Shown: positions 46,600-56,334, counted from the first letter of the stretch. The stretch is DNA of 64,000 nucleotides from an uncultured SAR116 cluster alpha proteobacterium (GCA_902625215.1 CACOAO010000012.1:1-64000), one strand, 5' to 3'. The notes: generated by a model from the letters alone, not told the origin. Made by a program: numbers and translations.

Positions 46600-47738
46600 T
46601 GCTGAAGATTATAAATTATCCAATTATACTTTATAAATATTTGACTAAAGACTTATTTAAATTTTTTCTTTTTGCTTTGCTTTTTTTGATAATTTTAATT
46701 TTCTTTATTGATTTAATTGAATTGTTTAGAAGATCTTCTAACAAAGTAGGTGTTAATCATCTTTTCAAAGCCAATTTTTTTGATTTAGTTGGAATGGCTG
46801 CATTAAAAATAATAAGTAATATTCAAAAAATCTTACCATTTGCAGCTCTTATTGGATCAATAGCTTGTTTTAATCAATGGAGAAGAAAAAATTATTATGT
46901 AGTATGCAAAACATCCGGCATTTCTTTATGGAAAATTCTTTCACCAATTTTAGTTTCATTTTTTTTTATTGGACTTTTTTCAATAATAATTTTGAATCCA
47001 TTTTCAACATTATTGAACAAAAAATATCAGACTTTGCAAACATTATTTTTTGGCAAAGCAAATTTGCAAGAATTTTCATTTGATACTAAAGGATTTTGGA
47101 TAAAACATAAATCTGGGAAAAATAATTTAATAATTAATGCAAACAAAATAGATGAAAAAACAAATACATTATTTGACCTAAATATTTTTGAATATAATAT
47201 TCATAATACTTTCGAAAGAAGAGTTAGGGCAAAAAAGGGGGTTTTTACTTCTAAAGAATTATTTCTCTTCAACGTTAACTCAATAGATAAGGATTCCAAA
47301 GTCATAAATGTGAAAGAATATTCTTATTTAATAAATTTTGGTTCCAGTCAATTAAATGTTGCTACAAAACAACCCGACAAAATATTTTTACTTGATTTTC
47401 CATATTACTTGATAAAGATGAAATCGTATGGTCTTAATATTTCGAAACATCAGATACATTTTTTTAAATTGATTTGTCAACCATTTTTAATTATATCAAT
47501 GATTTTACTTTCTGCAGCCTTAATGTTAAGGAGTACTGACAGGAAGGTTAAGGTTGGTATAGTTTCACTTTCATTAATTGTTGGTTTTAGTTTGTACTTT
47601 ATTGGAGATTTTATTTTTGCTCTAGGTTTTTTAGAGAAGATACCTCCATTATTAGCTGGATTTGGCCCAACACTTATTGGATTATTTTCAGGTTGTTATT
47701 TAATAAGCGATATTGATGAAATTAAAAATGTAAAGTAA
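46599..47738 (+). CDS. lptG: LPS export permease LptG
   Basis: A 379-residue partner of LptF with the same architecture: helices at 15-40, 62-82 and 100-125, a periplasmic domain, and three helices near the C-terminus (LLSAALMLRS, then IVGFSLYFIGDFIFALGFL). The TSGISLWKILSPIL coupling segment is family-typical. It follows lptF by a one-base overlap. The usual next gene, lptD, is not present here; surA follows after 18 bases. Confidence 0.92.
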   Translation: MLKIINYPIILYKYLTKDLFKFFLFALLFLIILIFFIDLIELFRRSSNKVGVNHLFKANFFDLVGMAALKIISNIQKILPFAALIGSIACFNQWRRKNYYVVCKTSGISLWKILSPILVSFFFIGLFSIIILNPFSTLLNKKYQTLQTLFFGKANLQEFSFDTKGFWIKHKSGKNNLIINANKIDEKTNTLFDLNIFEYNIHNTFERRVRAKKGVFTSKELFLFNVNSIDKDSKVINVKEYSYLINFGSSQLNVATKQPDKIFLLDFPYYLIKMKSYGLNISKHQIHFFKLICQPFLIISMILLSAALMLRSTDRKVKVGIVSLSLIVGFSLYFIGDFIFALGFLEKIPPLLAGFGPTLIGLFSGCYLISDIDEIKNVK

Positions 47739-47756
47739 GCAGGTATTTTATTTGAG

Positions 47757-49019
47757 ATGGCTATAAAACATATGCATTTAAAGTTATTAATATTTTTTAT
47801 TATTTTTTTGGCAATTAATTCGTCTAAGTATTTGTATGGAGAAGATAACTACATTGTTACCATCGTAAATAAAATTCCTATTACAAAAGTTGATGTAATA
47901 AACAGAGCTAAATTAATTGCAATTTCAGTTGAGAAAAACCACAATATTAAAAATTTAGAAAATTATTATAATCAATCTCTGAAGATACTCATAAATGAAA
48001 AAATAATTTTTTCAGCAGGAAATAAAATAAATGAAAATTTGAGCTCTATTATTTTAGAAGAAGCAAAAAAATTACTTTTGGCTGAATTTGGAAATTCAAA
48101 AACAAAATTAAACAAATTCAAAAAAAAATATTCAATTTCAGAAGAAATTTTACTAGAAAAATACAAAGCTCAATTAATTTGGAGGGTAGTATTAAGAAAT
48201 AAGTATAAAAAGCAATTTTTAAGTATTGAAAAAAATATTGATAAATCACTTGAAGAAACTAAAAAAAGAAATAATGAAGATTTATTTGAATTAGCTGAAA
48301 TAGTCATATATAAAAAAAATAATGATATACTATTAGAAAAAATTACCTCTGCTTTGAAAGGTGGTGCTAGCTTTCTTGATATTGCCAAACAAATTTCAAT
48401 TAGTAGCTCTTCTAAATTTAATGGAAAAATTGGATGGAGTAATTTTGAAGACTTACCAAAATTTATAAAGGGCAAGAAAATAATAGTTAACGAAGGAGAT
48501 ATTTTTAGTTTTCCCGAAAAAGATAAAATCAAAATAATAAAAATATTAGTTAAACGCCTGAAAGGAAAATTAAGTGATAAAGAAGATATGATTTTACTTG
48601 CTCAAGTAAAGTTTCCAATTAATTTTAAAAAAAAAGATTTAGCTTATGAAAACATAAAACGTTATTTAGACAATTTTTTCTTAAGCAAGAGTAACTGTAA
48701 TTCTTTAAAAATATTAGATAAGCAAAATAATAAAAATATAGACTTAAAAGTAATAAGATCTAGAATTGCCGATTTAAGTCCAAAGATACAAAATACAATA
48801 AAAACCATAAATTTCTTTGAGATATCTAAACCAATTTTTCTTGGAAATAATGGATACACTTTTATAAAATGCGATAAGAAAAAAGCTAAATTAAAAGATA
48901 TTAATTTTAAAAAATTAAAAGAAAAGATCATGAATAAATATTTTTTAATATATAGTGAAAAACTACTTGAACGTCTCAATAACGAAGCAAATATTTCAAT
49001 TATTGAAAAAATAAAATGA
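47757..49019 (+). CDS. surA: SurA-like periplasmic peptidyl-prolyl isomerase/chaperone
   Basis: A 420-residue secreted chaperone for outer-membrane proteins. The hydrophobic stretch at 8-22 is a signal sequence. The mature start DNYIVTIVNKIPITKVDVINRA is the usual SurA N-domain. A parvulin-like domain near 178-270 has LFELAEIVI, GASFLDIAKQIS and GKIGWSNFEDLP; a second one after 275 is degenerate. The protein is unusually lysine-rich and divergent. Its position between lptG and pdxA supports the call. It overlaps pdxA by 4 bases. Confidence 0.82.
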   Translation: MAIKHMHLKLLIFFIIFLAINSSKYLYGEDNYIVTIVNKIPITKVDVINRAKLIAISVEKNHNIKNLENYYNQSLKILINEKIIFSAGNKINENLSSIILEEAKKLLLAEFGNSKTKLNKFKKKYSISEEILLEKYKAQLIWRVVLRNKYKKQFLSIEKNIDKSLEETKKRNNEDLFELAEIVIYKKNNDILLEKITSALKGGASFLDIAKQISISSSSKFNGKIGWSNFEDLPKFIKGKKIIVNEGDIFSFPEKDKIKIIKILVKRLKGKLSDKEDMILLAQVKFPINFKKKDLAYENIKRYLDNFFLSKSNCNSLKILDKQNNKNIDLKVIRSRIADLSPKIQNTIKTINFFEISKPIFLGNNGYTFIKCDKKKAKLKDINFKKLKEKIMNKYFLIYSEKLLERLNNEANISIIEKIK

Positions 49020-50038
49020 GCGTATATAAAGAAGTTATATTAATTACTGCTGGTGATCCAGCTAGTATTTCTACAGAAATTACCATTAAAGCTATTGAAA
49101 CTAAAAAAATTAATAGAAATATCAAACCAATTGTTATTACTGATATAAATTTAGTTCAAGAATATAAGATTTTAATTAATAGCAATATAAAAGTTAATGA
49201 AATAAAGGATAAAATTAAATTTTCTGATTATAAAAATAATCATTTAAATATTATTCCTATAAAACTTAATAATAAAATCGAGTATGGGAAACCAGATGTA
49301 AAGAATCAATCTTTCATAAAACTTTCAATAATAAAAACTATCGAGATTTACAAAAATAGTATTGCTTCTGCAATTGTAACTAACCCTATTAACAAATATA
49401 TCATGCATAAGTCTGGATTTAATTTTGAAGGTCACACTGATTTTCTGTCGTCATTGTCAAAAAAAAAGAAAGTTCCAGTTATGATGTTGGTAACTAATGA
49501 GCTGAAAACATTACCCTTAACAATTCATGTACCATTAAATAAAGTACCCAAATTAATTACGAAAGATCTTATTCATAGTAAAATAAAAATTGCAATTAAA
49601 GATCTTAAAACCTTTTTTGATATAAAAAAACCATCTTTGATAGTAACTGGTTTAAATCCCCATGCTGGAGAGAATGGAGATTTAGGTGATGAAGAAATAA
49701 AAGTGATTAAACCTGCAGTAGATGAGTTAAAAAAAATTACAAATTTATCTATTACAGGACCAGTATCGGCAGATATTGCGTTCTCACCTGATAAAAGATG
49801 TAATTATGATCTAGCAGTTTGCATGTATCATGATCAAGCGCTTATTCCAATTAAAACCCTAGATTTTCATAATGGAGTAAACGTTACATTAGGATTAGAC
49901 TTCATTAGAACATCACCTGATCATGGTACTGGATTTGAAATAGTTGGTAAAAATATAGCTAAACCACAGAGTTTAATTTCAGCAATTAATCTCGCACACG
50001 AAATGAGTAAAAATAAAAAAAATGCAAAATCAATTTAA
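49016..50038 (+). CDS. pdxA: 4-hydroxythreonine-4-phosphate dehydrogenase
   Basis: A 340-residue NAD-dependent enzyme of vitamin B6 synthesis. The metal-binding histidines occur in FEGHTDFL, GLNPHAGENGDLG and MYHDQALIPIKTL. The N-terminal phosphate loop, normally GDPAGIGPE, is GDPASISTE here, with both glycines and the proline replaced. The rest of the protein looks intact, so function is likely but the loop is unusual. It overlaps surA by 4 bases and rsmA by 17. Confidence 0.92.
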   Translation: MSVYKEVILITAGDPASISTEITIKAIETKKINRNIKPIVITDINLVQEYKILINSNIKVNEIKDKIKFSDYKNNHLNIIPIKLNNKIEYGKPDVKNQSFIKLSIIKTIEIYKNSIASAIVTNPINKYIMHKSGFNFEGHTDFLSSLSKKKKVPVMMLVTNELKTLPLTIHVPLNKVPKLITKDLIHSKIKIAIKDLKTFFDIKKPSLIVTGLNPHAGENGDLGDEEIKVIKPAVDELKKITNLSITGPVSADIAFSPDKRCNYDLAVCMYHDQALIPIKTLDFHNGVNVTLGLDFIRTSPDHGTGFEIVGKNIAKPQSLISAINLAHEMSKNKKNAKSI

Positions 50039-50849
50039 AAATTTACCAACAATACAGGAGACTTTAAAAAAAAATAATGTAAAAATTAATAGAGGCTTAG
50101 GTCAAAATTTTATATTCGATCTAAACCTAACAGATAAAATTGTGAAACAATCAAAACCATTTGCTTCAACCGTTATAGAAATTGGTTCTGGCCCAGGAGC
50201 TTTAACAAGATCTATCTTAAAAAATAAATCTGCAATTGTTTATGCTATAGATAAAGATATTCAATCAAAAAACATGCTCTCTGAACTTAAAACAATATAT
50301 CAAGATAGACTTGAAATAATTACAGATGACGCCTTAAATTATCCTATTTGGAAATTAGGTGAATCTCCAAGACAAGTCATAGCAAACCTTCCATACAATG
50401 TTGGTACTAAAATGTTAATAACATGGTTGAAATATATTCAGAACTTTGATTTACTCACTTTAATGTTCCAAAAAGAGGTTGCTGAAAGAATAATTGCTGT
50501 ACCTGGTTCCCGAAACTATGGCAGATTGTCTATTTTAACAAACTGGTTAACTCAAAGTTCAAAGTTATTTGATATTCCTAGTGATGCATTTGTACCTAAA
50601 CCTAAGGTCACTTCAACAGTAATACAATTAAAGCCACTATCGAAACCACTCTATAACGTTTCATTTGAATCTCTAGAAAAAATAACTCACCTTGCCTTTA
50701 GTCAAAAAAGGAAAATGCTTAAAAGTAGTTTAAAAGAAATAAATGGCGAAAAAATTTTAAAAGAGTTGAACATCTCTCCAAATTTAAGACCCGAAAAATT
50801 GTCAGTAATAGAGTTTTGTAAAATAGCTGAAAAATCATTTAAAGTTTAA
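50022..50849 (+). CDS. rsmA: 16S rRNA dimethyladenosine transferase (RsmA/KsgA)
   Basis: A 275-residue SAM-dependent methyltransferase that dimethylates two adenines in the 3' loop of 16S rRNA. Seen are GLGQNFIFD near the N-terminus, SAM motif IEIGSGPGALTR and catalytic motif NLPYNVGT, with the C-terminal FSQKRKMLKSSLK. The ATG lies inside pdxA, overlapping it by 17 bases. Its end is 2 bases from the convergent gmk stop. Confidence 0.95.
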   Translation: MQNQFKNLPTIQETLKKNNVKINRGLGQNFIFDLNLTDKIVKQSKPFASTVIEIGSGPGALTRSILKNKSAIVYAIDKDIQSKNMLSELKTIYQDRLEIITDDALNYPIWKLGESPRQVIANLPYNVGTKMLITWLKYIQNFDLLTLMFQKEVAERIIAVPGSRNYGRLSILTNWLTQSSKLFDIPSDAFVPKPKVTSTVIQLKPLSKPLYNVSFESLEKITHLAFSQKRKMLKSSLKEINGEKILKELNISPNLRPEKLSVIEFCKIAEKSFKV

Positions 50850-50851
50850 AA

Positions 50852-51478
50852 TTAAATAATCTTTTCTATGGTTTTGTTTAATGTTAAATGCCGATTTATT
50901 CTTAGTCTTTCAGAAAATAAAATAAGCTTAATTTGATCTACAGCTAGTTGTAGATCATTATTTACTATAACAAAATCATATTCTTTATAATGACTTATCT
51001 CTTTTTTTGCCTCAGACATTCTTTTTTTAAAATTCTCTTTATTTTCACTTGCTCTTTTGCCAAGTCTATTTTCTAATTCTCTCATTGAAGGAGGTAATAT
51101 AAAAACCTTTACAATATCTTTTGGTAATTGTTTTGCAATTTGTCTTGTTCCTTGCCAATCAATATCCACAATCACATCAGTTCCTCTATCAATTTTTGAA
51201 ACAACTTCATTTTTTAATGTTCCATAAAGACAACCAAAAACATTTGCGTATTCCAAGAATTGATTTTCTTTTAATAATTTTCTAAATTTCTCCTTATTTG
51301 TGAAAAAGTAATGTTTTCCATCAATCTCATCTTTTCTTTTTTTTCGTGTGGTTACTGAGACTGATAAATCAATACCATCAACTTGATCAATTAATTTTTT
51401 ACATATAGTTGTTTTACCTGCACCGGAAGGTGATGAAATAACAAGAACTAACCCTTTGTTATCATTTTTAGTCATCAT
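50852..51478 (-). CDS. gmk: Guanylate kinase
   Basis: A 208-residue kinase converting GMP to GDP. The P-loop VISSPSGAGKTT (13-24) and the GMP-binding segments SVSVTTRKKRKDEIDGKHY and EYANVFGCLYGT are present. It is the last gene of the fabF-mltG-gmk overlap chain, overlapping mltG by 4 bases. Confidence 0.97.
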   Translation of the reverse strand: MMTKNDNKGLVLVISSPSGAGKTTICKKLIDQVDGIDLSVSVTTRKKRKDEIDGKHYFFTNKEKFRKLLKENQFLEYANVFGCLYGTLKNEVVSKIDRGTDVIVDIDWQGTRQIAKQLPKDIVKVFILPPSMRELENRLGKRASENKENFKKRMSEAKKEISHYKEYDFVIVNNDLQLAVDQIKLILFSERLRINRHLTLNKTIEKII

Positions 51479-52434
51479 TTATCCTTATTAATTTTATCTT
51501 TCCATAACTTAATATTTTTCTTGTGTAAACTATATGTTTCAGAAAATCTATGTCCACCATCTCCATCGCTAACAAAATATAAATAGTCTGTTTTTTTTAT
51601 TAGTTTTAAGGCATTTAATGCATTCTGTCCTGGGTAAGAAATTGGTGTTGGTGGCAAACCATAAAATTTATAGGTATTATATGGATTATTTGACCTTAGC
51701 ATTTTCTTTGTAATTTGCTGACCGTTAATTTTGAAACCATAAGCAAGAGTTACATCTGATTGAAGTTTCATATTTCTATTCAGTCTATTTATAAAAACAC
51801 TTGCTACTAATTTACTATCATTAGGAATTTTGGATTCCATCTGAATAATTGAGGCTAGTATCAATAATTCGTTTTTATTCTTTAAAATAAAATCTTTTTG
51901 TTTATTTTCCCAAATATTATTTAAGAGATTTTCTTGAGCAGTTTTCATTTGACTTAAAAGTTTACTTCTAGGATAGCCTAATTTAAAAAAATAGGTATCT
52001 GGTTTATAAATACCTTCTTCTAAATCAGTAATTTCTCCTGTCAAATATTTGTTTTGTAGTAAACTTTTTTTTAAATCTTCAGCCGTAGATCCTTCAATAA
52101 GTGTAAAATTTCTAGTAATTGTTTGACCTATTTGTAAAATTTTTTGCATTTCAAAAATCGTTGAATTTTTAGGAATTAAATATTCACCTGCCTTAGGAAT
52201 AAATTGCATATTGTGAATTAGCGATACCAATTTCCAATTGATTGGAGAAATATTTATATCTTTAGATTTAAGTTCAGCTAAAATTTTCTTTTGGCTTGTA
52301 TTTTTTTTCAATAAATAATAAGTATCGTCAAATACTACAACTGCATTTATTATTACAAAAGAATAAGTATAAATTATTGATAATAATAATAACAAAAGAG
52401 TTACTAATAAAACAAACTTAATTTTAAAACTCAA
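51475..52434 (-). CDS. mltG: Endolytic peptidoglycan transglycosylase MltG
   Basis: A 319-residue inner-membrane protein of the YceG/MltG family, which cuts nascent glycan strands. One N-terminal helix (FVLLVTLLLLLLSIIYTYSF) is followed by a LysM-like region and the catalytic domain, with the active-site Glu in LASIIQMESKI. The later blocks SDVTLAYGF, NPYNTYKFYGLPPTPISYPG and YFVSDGDGGHRFS are family hallmarks. It overlaps fabF and gmk by 4 bases each. Confidence 0.94.
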   Translation of the reverse strand: MSFKIKFVLLVTLLLLLLSIIYTYSFVIINAVVVFDDTYYLLKKNTSQKKILAELKSKDINISPINWKLVSLIHNMQFIPKAGEYLIPKNSTIFEMQKILQIGQTITRNFTLIEGSTAEDLKKSLLQNKYLTGEITDLEEGIYKPDTYFFKLGYPRSKLLSQMKTAQENLLNNIWENKQKDFILKNKNELLILASIIQMESKIPNDSKLVASVFINRLNRNMKLQSDVTLAYGFKINGQQITKKMLRSNNPYNTYKFYGLPPTPISYPGQNALNALKLIKKTDYLYFVSDGDGGHRFSETYSLHKKNIKLWKDKINKDK

Positions 52435-53699
52435 TCTAAACTTCCAATCACTAGACTTGCATTTGTACCACCAAAGCCAAAAGAATTTGAAAGAACATTT
52501 TTAATAATTCTTTTTTTTGAATTAATAGGTACCAAGTCGAATTCTAAAGATTCCTTGTCTGGATTTATTAAATTGTTTGTAGGGGGAACAGTTTGATTTA
52601 TAATCGATAATATTGAGTAGATAGCCTCTATAGCACCGGCTGCACCTAAAAGATGACCGGTTGCAGATTTGGTAGAGCTAATACTAGTATTCTTTATTTT
52701 TTGTTCGAGAAGCCTACTGATCGCCTTTAATTCAATTATGTCGCCAAGAGGAGTAGAAGTACCATGTGCATTGATGTAGTCTAAATCAAAAGCACTTATA
52801 CCTGCATCTTTAATTGCTGATAACATTGCTCTAAAACCACCATCTCCATTTTCAGCTGGAGCAGTTATATGATGAGCATCACCACTCATACCATAACCTT
52901 TTATTTCCGCATATATTTTGGCGCCCCTTGCAATGGCATGTTCTTTTTCTTCAAGCACAAGTACACCAGCTCCTTCACCCATTACAAATCCATCCCTATC
53001 TTGATCCCAAGGTCTTGAACTATGTTTAGGGTCATCATTAAAATTAGTGCTTAATGCTCTTGCAGCAGCAAATCCTGCCATTCCAATTCTGCAACAAGCA
53101 GCTTCAGCACCTCCTGCAATCATTACATCTGCGTCTCCGTAACGAATTATTCTAGATGCATCTCCTATAGAGTGTGCACCTGTTGAGCATGCAGTAACTA
53201 CAGAATGATTTGGTCCTTTAAAACCATACTTTATACTTACTTGCCCAGATAACAAATTTATAAGAGCAGATGGTATGAAAAAAGGACTTACTTTTCTTGG
53301 ACCCTTGGAATTCAAAAGTTCTGTTGTATTTGAAATAGTTTCAAGACCTCCAATACCAGAGCCTAAAATCACACCTGTTCTATTTTTTTGATTTTCATTT
53401 TTTGGTTTCCAGGCTGAATCTTCTACAGCTTGAGCGGCTGAAATTAAACCATATGCTATAAAACGATCAATCCTTTTGTATTCTCTATGGTCTAGCCAAT
53501 CATCAATGTTTAATCCACCCTCAGGATCATTAGTTTTGTTTGGAATTTGTCCTGCTATTTTACAAGGTAAGTCTGATACATCAAAATTATCAATCTTATT
53601 AATGCCAACTTTTCCAGAAACAAGTCTTTTCCAATTGATGTTGATACCTAAACCTAAAGGGGTTAGCAATCCTAATCCCGTAACAACAACTCGACGCAT
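52431..53699 (-). CDS. fabF: 3-oxoacyl-ACP synthase II
   Basis: A 422-residue condensing enzyme extending acyl-ACP with malonyl-ACP. The Cys-His-His triad is C171 (VVTACSTGAHS), H312 (NAHGTSTPLGD) and H349 (SATGHLLGAAG). Length is normal. It starts 40 bases after acpP and overlaps mltG by 4 bases. Confidence 0.97.
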   Translation of the reverse strand: MRRVVVTGLGLLTPLGLGININWKRLVSGKVGINKIDNFDVSDLPCKIAGQIPNKTNDPEGGLNIDDWLDHREYKRIDRFIAYGLISAAQAVEDSAWKPKNENQKNRTGVILGSGIGGLETISNTTELLNSKGPRKVSPFFIPSALINLLSGQVSIKYGFKGPNHSVVTACSTGAHSIGDASRIIRYGDADVMIAGGAEAACCRIGMAGFAAARALSTNFNDDPKHSSRPWDQDRDGFVMGEGAGVLVLEEKEHAIARGAKIYAEIKGYGMSGDAHHITAPAENGDGGFRAMLSAIKDAGISAFDLDYINAHGTSTPLGDIIELKAISRLLEQKIKNTSISSTKSATGHLLGAAGAIEAIYSILSIINQTVPPTNNLINPDKESLEFDLVPINSKKRIIKNVLSNSFGFGGTNASLVIGSLD

Positions 53700-53739
53700 A
53701 AAATACTCCTAATTATAACTCGAGCAAATCTTAGGTATG

Positions 53740-53973
53740 TTAACTCTTTGAAGATATAAAGTCTATTGCATCTTTAACAGTTTGTATCTTTTCAGCTGCA
53801 TCGTCAGGAATCTCACATTCAAACTCTTCTTCGAAAGCCATAACCAATTCTACAGTATCTAAACTATCAGCACCTAGATCATCTATAAAACTAGCACTTT
53901 CGACTACCTTTGAATCTTCTACACCTAGATGCTCAACTACAATCTTTGTAACTCTGCTAGCTATATCACTCAT
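53740..53973 (-). CDS. acpP: Acyl carrier protein
   Basis: A 77-residue acidic four-helix protein carrying the growing acyl chain. S37 in [12 protein letters not shown] is the phosphopantetheine site. It lies between fabG (96 bases upstream) and fabF (40 bases downstream), the classic order. The upstream gap is A/T-rich with a small ATGC-TTG-GCAT hairpin and may hold its own promoter, which would allow higher expression than fabG. Confidence 0.98.
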   Translation of the reverse strand: MSDIASRVTKIVVEHLGVEDSKVVESASFIDDLGADSLDTVELVMAFEEEFECEIPDDAAEKIQTVKDAIDFISSKS

Positions 53974-54069
53974 AAAATACCCCTTAAATTAATGTAAAAA
54001 CTTTTTTGAAATCGAGTAACATAAATATATAAACATGCCAAGCATATTATGTTATCTTTCAAAAAAAAA

Positions 54070-54807
54070 CTAAATCATGCTCATTCCACCATTAATGTGC
54101 AATGTAGTGCCTGTTATGAAACTAGCTTCATCACTTGCTAAATAAATGCAACCATTGGATATATCTTCGGGTTTTCCCAACCTATTAGCTGGGATATTTA
54201 CAATTATTTTGTTTTGTTGTTCAACCGTTAGCTTATCTGTCATTGGAGTAGATATAAACCCAGGTGCAATTAAATTACAAGTTATGCCTCTGCCAGCAAC
54301 TTCTAAAGCAACTGATTTTGTAAGACCTGATAAAGCTGATTTGGAAGCTGAATAGTTGGCTTGGCCTGCGTTTCCAATAAATCCTACAATAGAACTTATA
54401 AAAATGATTCTACCATATCTTCTTTTTAACATACCTTTAATAACCTGTCGTGTTAATCTCATGCTCGCAGACAAATTAATATTAATAACATTTTCCCATT
54501 CTTCATCTTTCATTCTTATAAAAAGATTATCTGCTGTTATACCAGCATTATTAATGAGAACATCAATATGACCAAAAATAGTTTCCGCTTCTTTCGCCAA
54601 GCTTAATATACTTTCTTTGCTGGTTAAGTCAGTTGCAATTGCCTTAGTATCTTCTCCTAATTCTGAAGAAAGTTCATCAAGAACGTTTTGTCTTGTGCCA
54701 GAGAGAATGATTCTGGCACCTTTTTTTTTCATTTTTTTTGCTATAGATCTTCCAATACCACCTGTGGCTCCAGTTAATAACACTACCTTTCCTGCTATAT
54801 CAAACAT
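54070..54807 (-). CDS. fabG: 3-oxoacyl-ACP reductase
   Basis: A 245-residue NADPH-dependent SDR for the first reduction of the elongation cycle. It has TGATGGIG (12-19), NNAG (86-89), catalytic S138/S139, Y152 and K156 (NYSASKSA), and the C-terminal FITGTTLHINGGM. Neighbours fabD (18 bases upstream) and acpP fix its role. Confidence 0.97.
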   Translation of the reverse strand: MFDIAGKVVLLTGATGGIGRSIAKKMKKKGARIILSGTRQNVLDELSSELGEDTKAIATDLTSKESILSLAKEAETIFGHIDVLINNAGITADNLFIRMKDEEWENVININLSASMRLTRQVIKGMLKRRYGRIIFISSIVGFIGNAGQANYSASKSALSGLTKSVALEVAGRGITCNLIAPGFISTPMTDKLTVEQQNKIIVNIPANRLGKPEDISNGCIYLASDEASFITGTTLHINGGMSMI

Positions 54808-54825
54808 GACTGTACTCCATTAAAA

Positions 54826-55755
54826 TTAAAGCAAAATATCAAAATCTTCTGGATTTTCAAAACTTTCGTTTGCAATACCTTTTATCATTCTCTTTGCGAT
54901 TCCTGTTAGAACTTTTCCACTTCCTAGTTCAGTTAATGTTTTCACTCCTCGATTTTTCGCCAGTTCCATTGTTTCTCGCCATCGCACTGTTCCGGTAACT
55001 TGATCAATTAAATTATTTTTTAATATTGTAGTATCTGTATGAGGTAGTGCAGTTATGTTTGAAATTATTGGTATTAATGGTGTATTGAATTTTAAATTAT
55101 TTAGAGCCTCTTCCATAATTACACGAGCAGGCTCCATCAATCTGCAATGGAAGGGAGCACTAACCGGAAGTAATATTGCTCTTTTAGCACCATTATTTTT
55201 TGCAATATCAATTGCCTTTTTAACCGCTTTTACATCCCCACTTATTACCACTTGACCTTCTGAGTTATCGTTACCAATGTCACAAATTCCATGAATTTGA
55301 GCTTTTTTTACAATTTCATTTGTTTGATTGATAGTAATACCGATTAATGCCGCCATAGCTCCTTTACCTACAGGCACCGCTTTTTGCATAGCTTCACCTC
55401 TTAATCTTAACAAAATAGCGCATTCTTTAAGAGAAAAAACTTCTGCGACTGTCATAGCTGTATATTCACCCAATGAGTGACCACAGCTAAAGTCAGCTAA
55501 CTGACTTAAACTTTTGTTTTTTATTGTGCTTAATACTCTAAATGCTGCAACTCCACATGCCATAAGAGCAGGTTGCGCATTAGTAGTTAGAGAAATTTCA
55601 CTATCAGACCCTTCCCACATAATTTTTGTTAAATTTAATTTTAAAGCATCATTAACCTCATCAAAAACATGCTTTGCTTCAGAAAAATTTTCTGATAGCT
55701 TTTTACCCATCCCAATTTTCTGCGAACCTTGACCAGGAAAAACAATAAACTTCAT
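54826..55755 (-). CDS. fabD: Malonyl-CoA:ACP transacylase
   Basis: A 309-residue enzyme loading malonyl groups onto ACP. PGQGSQKIGMG is at the N-terminus, the nucleophile is S94 in CGHSLGEYTA, and the catalytic His lies in VSAPFHCRLM. It is the first gene of the fab operon, divergent from rpsF over 180 bases that must contain both promoters. Confidence 0.97.
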   Translation of the reverse strand: MKFIVFPGQGSQKIGMGKKLSENFSEAKHVFDEVNDALKLNLTKIMWEGSDSEISLTTNAQPALMACGVAAFRVLSTIKNKSLSQLADFSCGHSLGEYTAMTVAEVFSLKECAILLRLRGEAMQKAVPVGKGAMAALIGITINQTNEIVKKAQIHGICDIGNDNSEGQVVISGDVKAVKKAIDIAKNNGAKRAILLPVSAPFHCRLMEPARVIMEEALNNLKFNTPLIPIISNITALPHTDTTILKNNLIDQVTGTVRWRETMELAKNRGVKTLTELGSGKVLTGIAKRMIKGIANESFENPEDFDILL

Positions 55756-55880
55756 TTTTATCCCTCATTAATTATTAAAAATTAAAATTATTTATTGCAT
55801 AATTAAAATAAACATTTATGTTCCACAAATAAACAAATTACTAGCATAATTTAAAATTAAATTTGTATGTTCCTTTCTAA

Positions 55881-55914
55881 CAACCTGATTGTTGGATAAC
55901 CTGGGTATTACCCA
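55881..55914 (+). promoter_or_regulatory. Leader hairpins upstream of rpsF
   Basis: Two small inverted repeats lie just before the rpsF ribosome site: CAAC/GTTG (55881-55884 with 55891-55894) and TGGGTA/TACCCA (55902-55907 with 55909-55914). The surrounding 180 bases are otherwise A/T-rich, so this GC-bearing structured block stands out. S6-S18 complexes autoregulate their mRNA in several bacteria, and this could be such a leader. I could not match it to the known S6-S18 consensus. AAGGAG follows at 55924-55929. Confidence 0.4.
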
Positions 55915-55935
55915 TAGAGCCATAAGGAGATCAAA

Positions 55936-56322
55936 ATGGCATTATACGAAAGTGTAATTATTGGAAGACAAGACCTAACAGAAGGTCAGTTTGAAACATT
56001 AATCGAAAAATTTATAGCAGTTATTCAATCTTTTAACGGTGAAGTTAAGAAGAGGGAAAATTGGGGAATTAGAAATCTTGCATACAAGATTAATAAAAAT
56101 AGAAAGGGTCATTATATTCTCTTGAATATTGATGCTCCACCGGAAGCCTTAACTGAATATGAACGTTTAATGAGGATAGATGAAGACATAATTAGGTTTC
56201 TTAATATGAAAATTAAAGCTATTGATGAAAAACCTTCACCATTATTAGCTAACAAACCAGATAAATTAAAAAATGAAACCCAATTAGACGAAAACTTTTC
56301 TATATTAGAAAATGAAAAATAG
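55936..56322 (+). CDS. rpsF: 30S ribosomal protein bS6
   Basis: A 128-residue ribosomal protein. The N-terminus ALYESVIIGRQDLTEGQFET and the block GIRNLAYKINKNRKGHYILL are typical. A C-terminal acidic extension of about 30 residues exceeds the E. coli core, as is common in this class. A strong AAGGAG lies 6 bases before the ATG. It is first in rpsF-rpsR-rplI, 12 bases before rpsR. Confidence 0.97.
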   Translation: MALYESVIIGRQDLTEGQFETLIEKFIAVIQSFNGEVKKRENWGIRNLAYKINKNRKGHYILLNIDAPPEALTEYERLMRIDEDIIRFLNMKIKAIDEKPSPLLANKPDKLKNETQLDENFSILENEK

Positions 56323-56334
56323 AGGGATAAAAAC

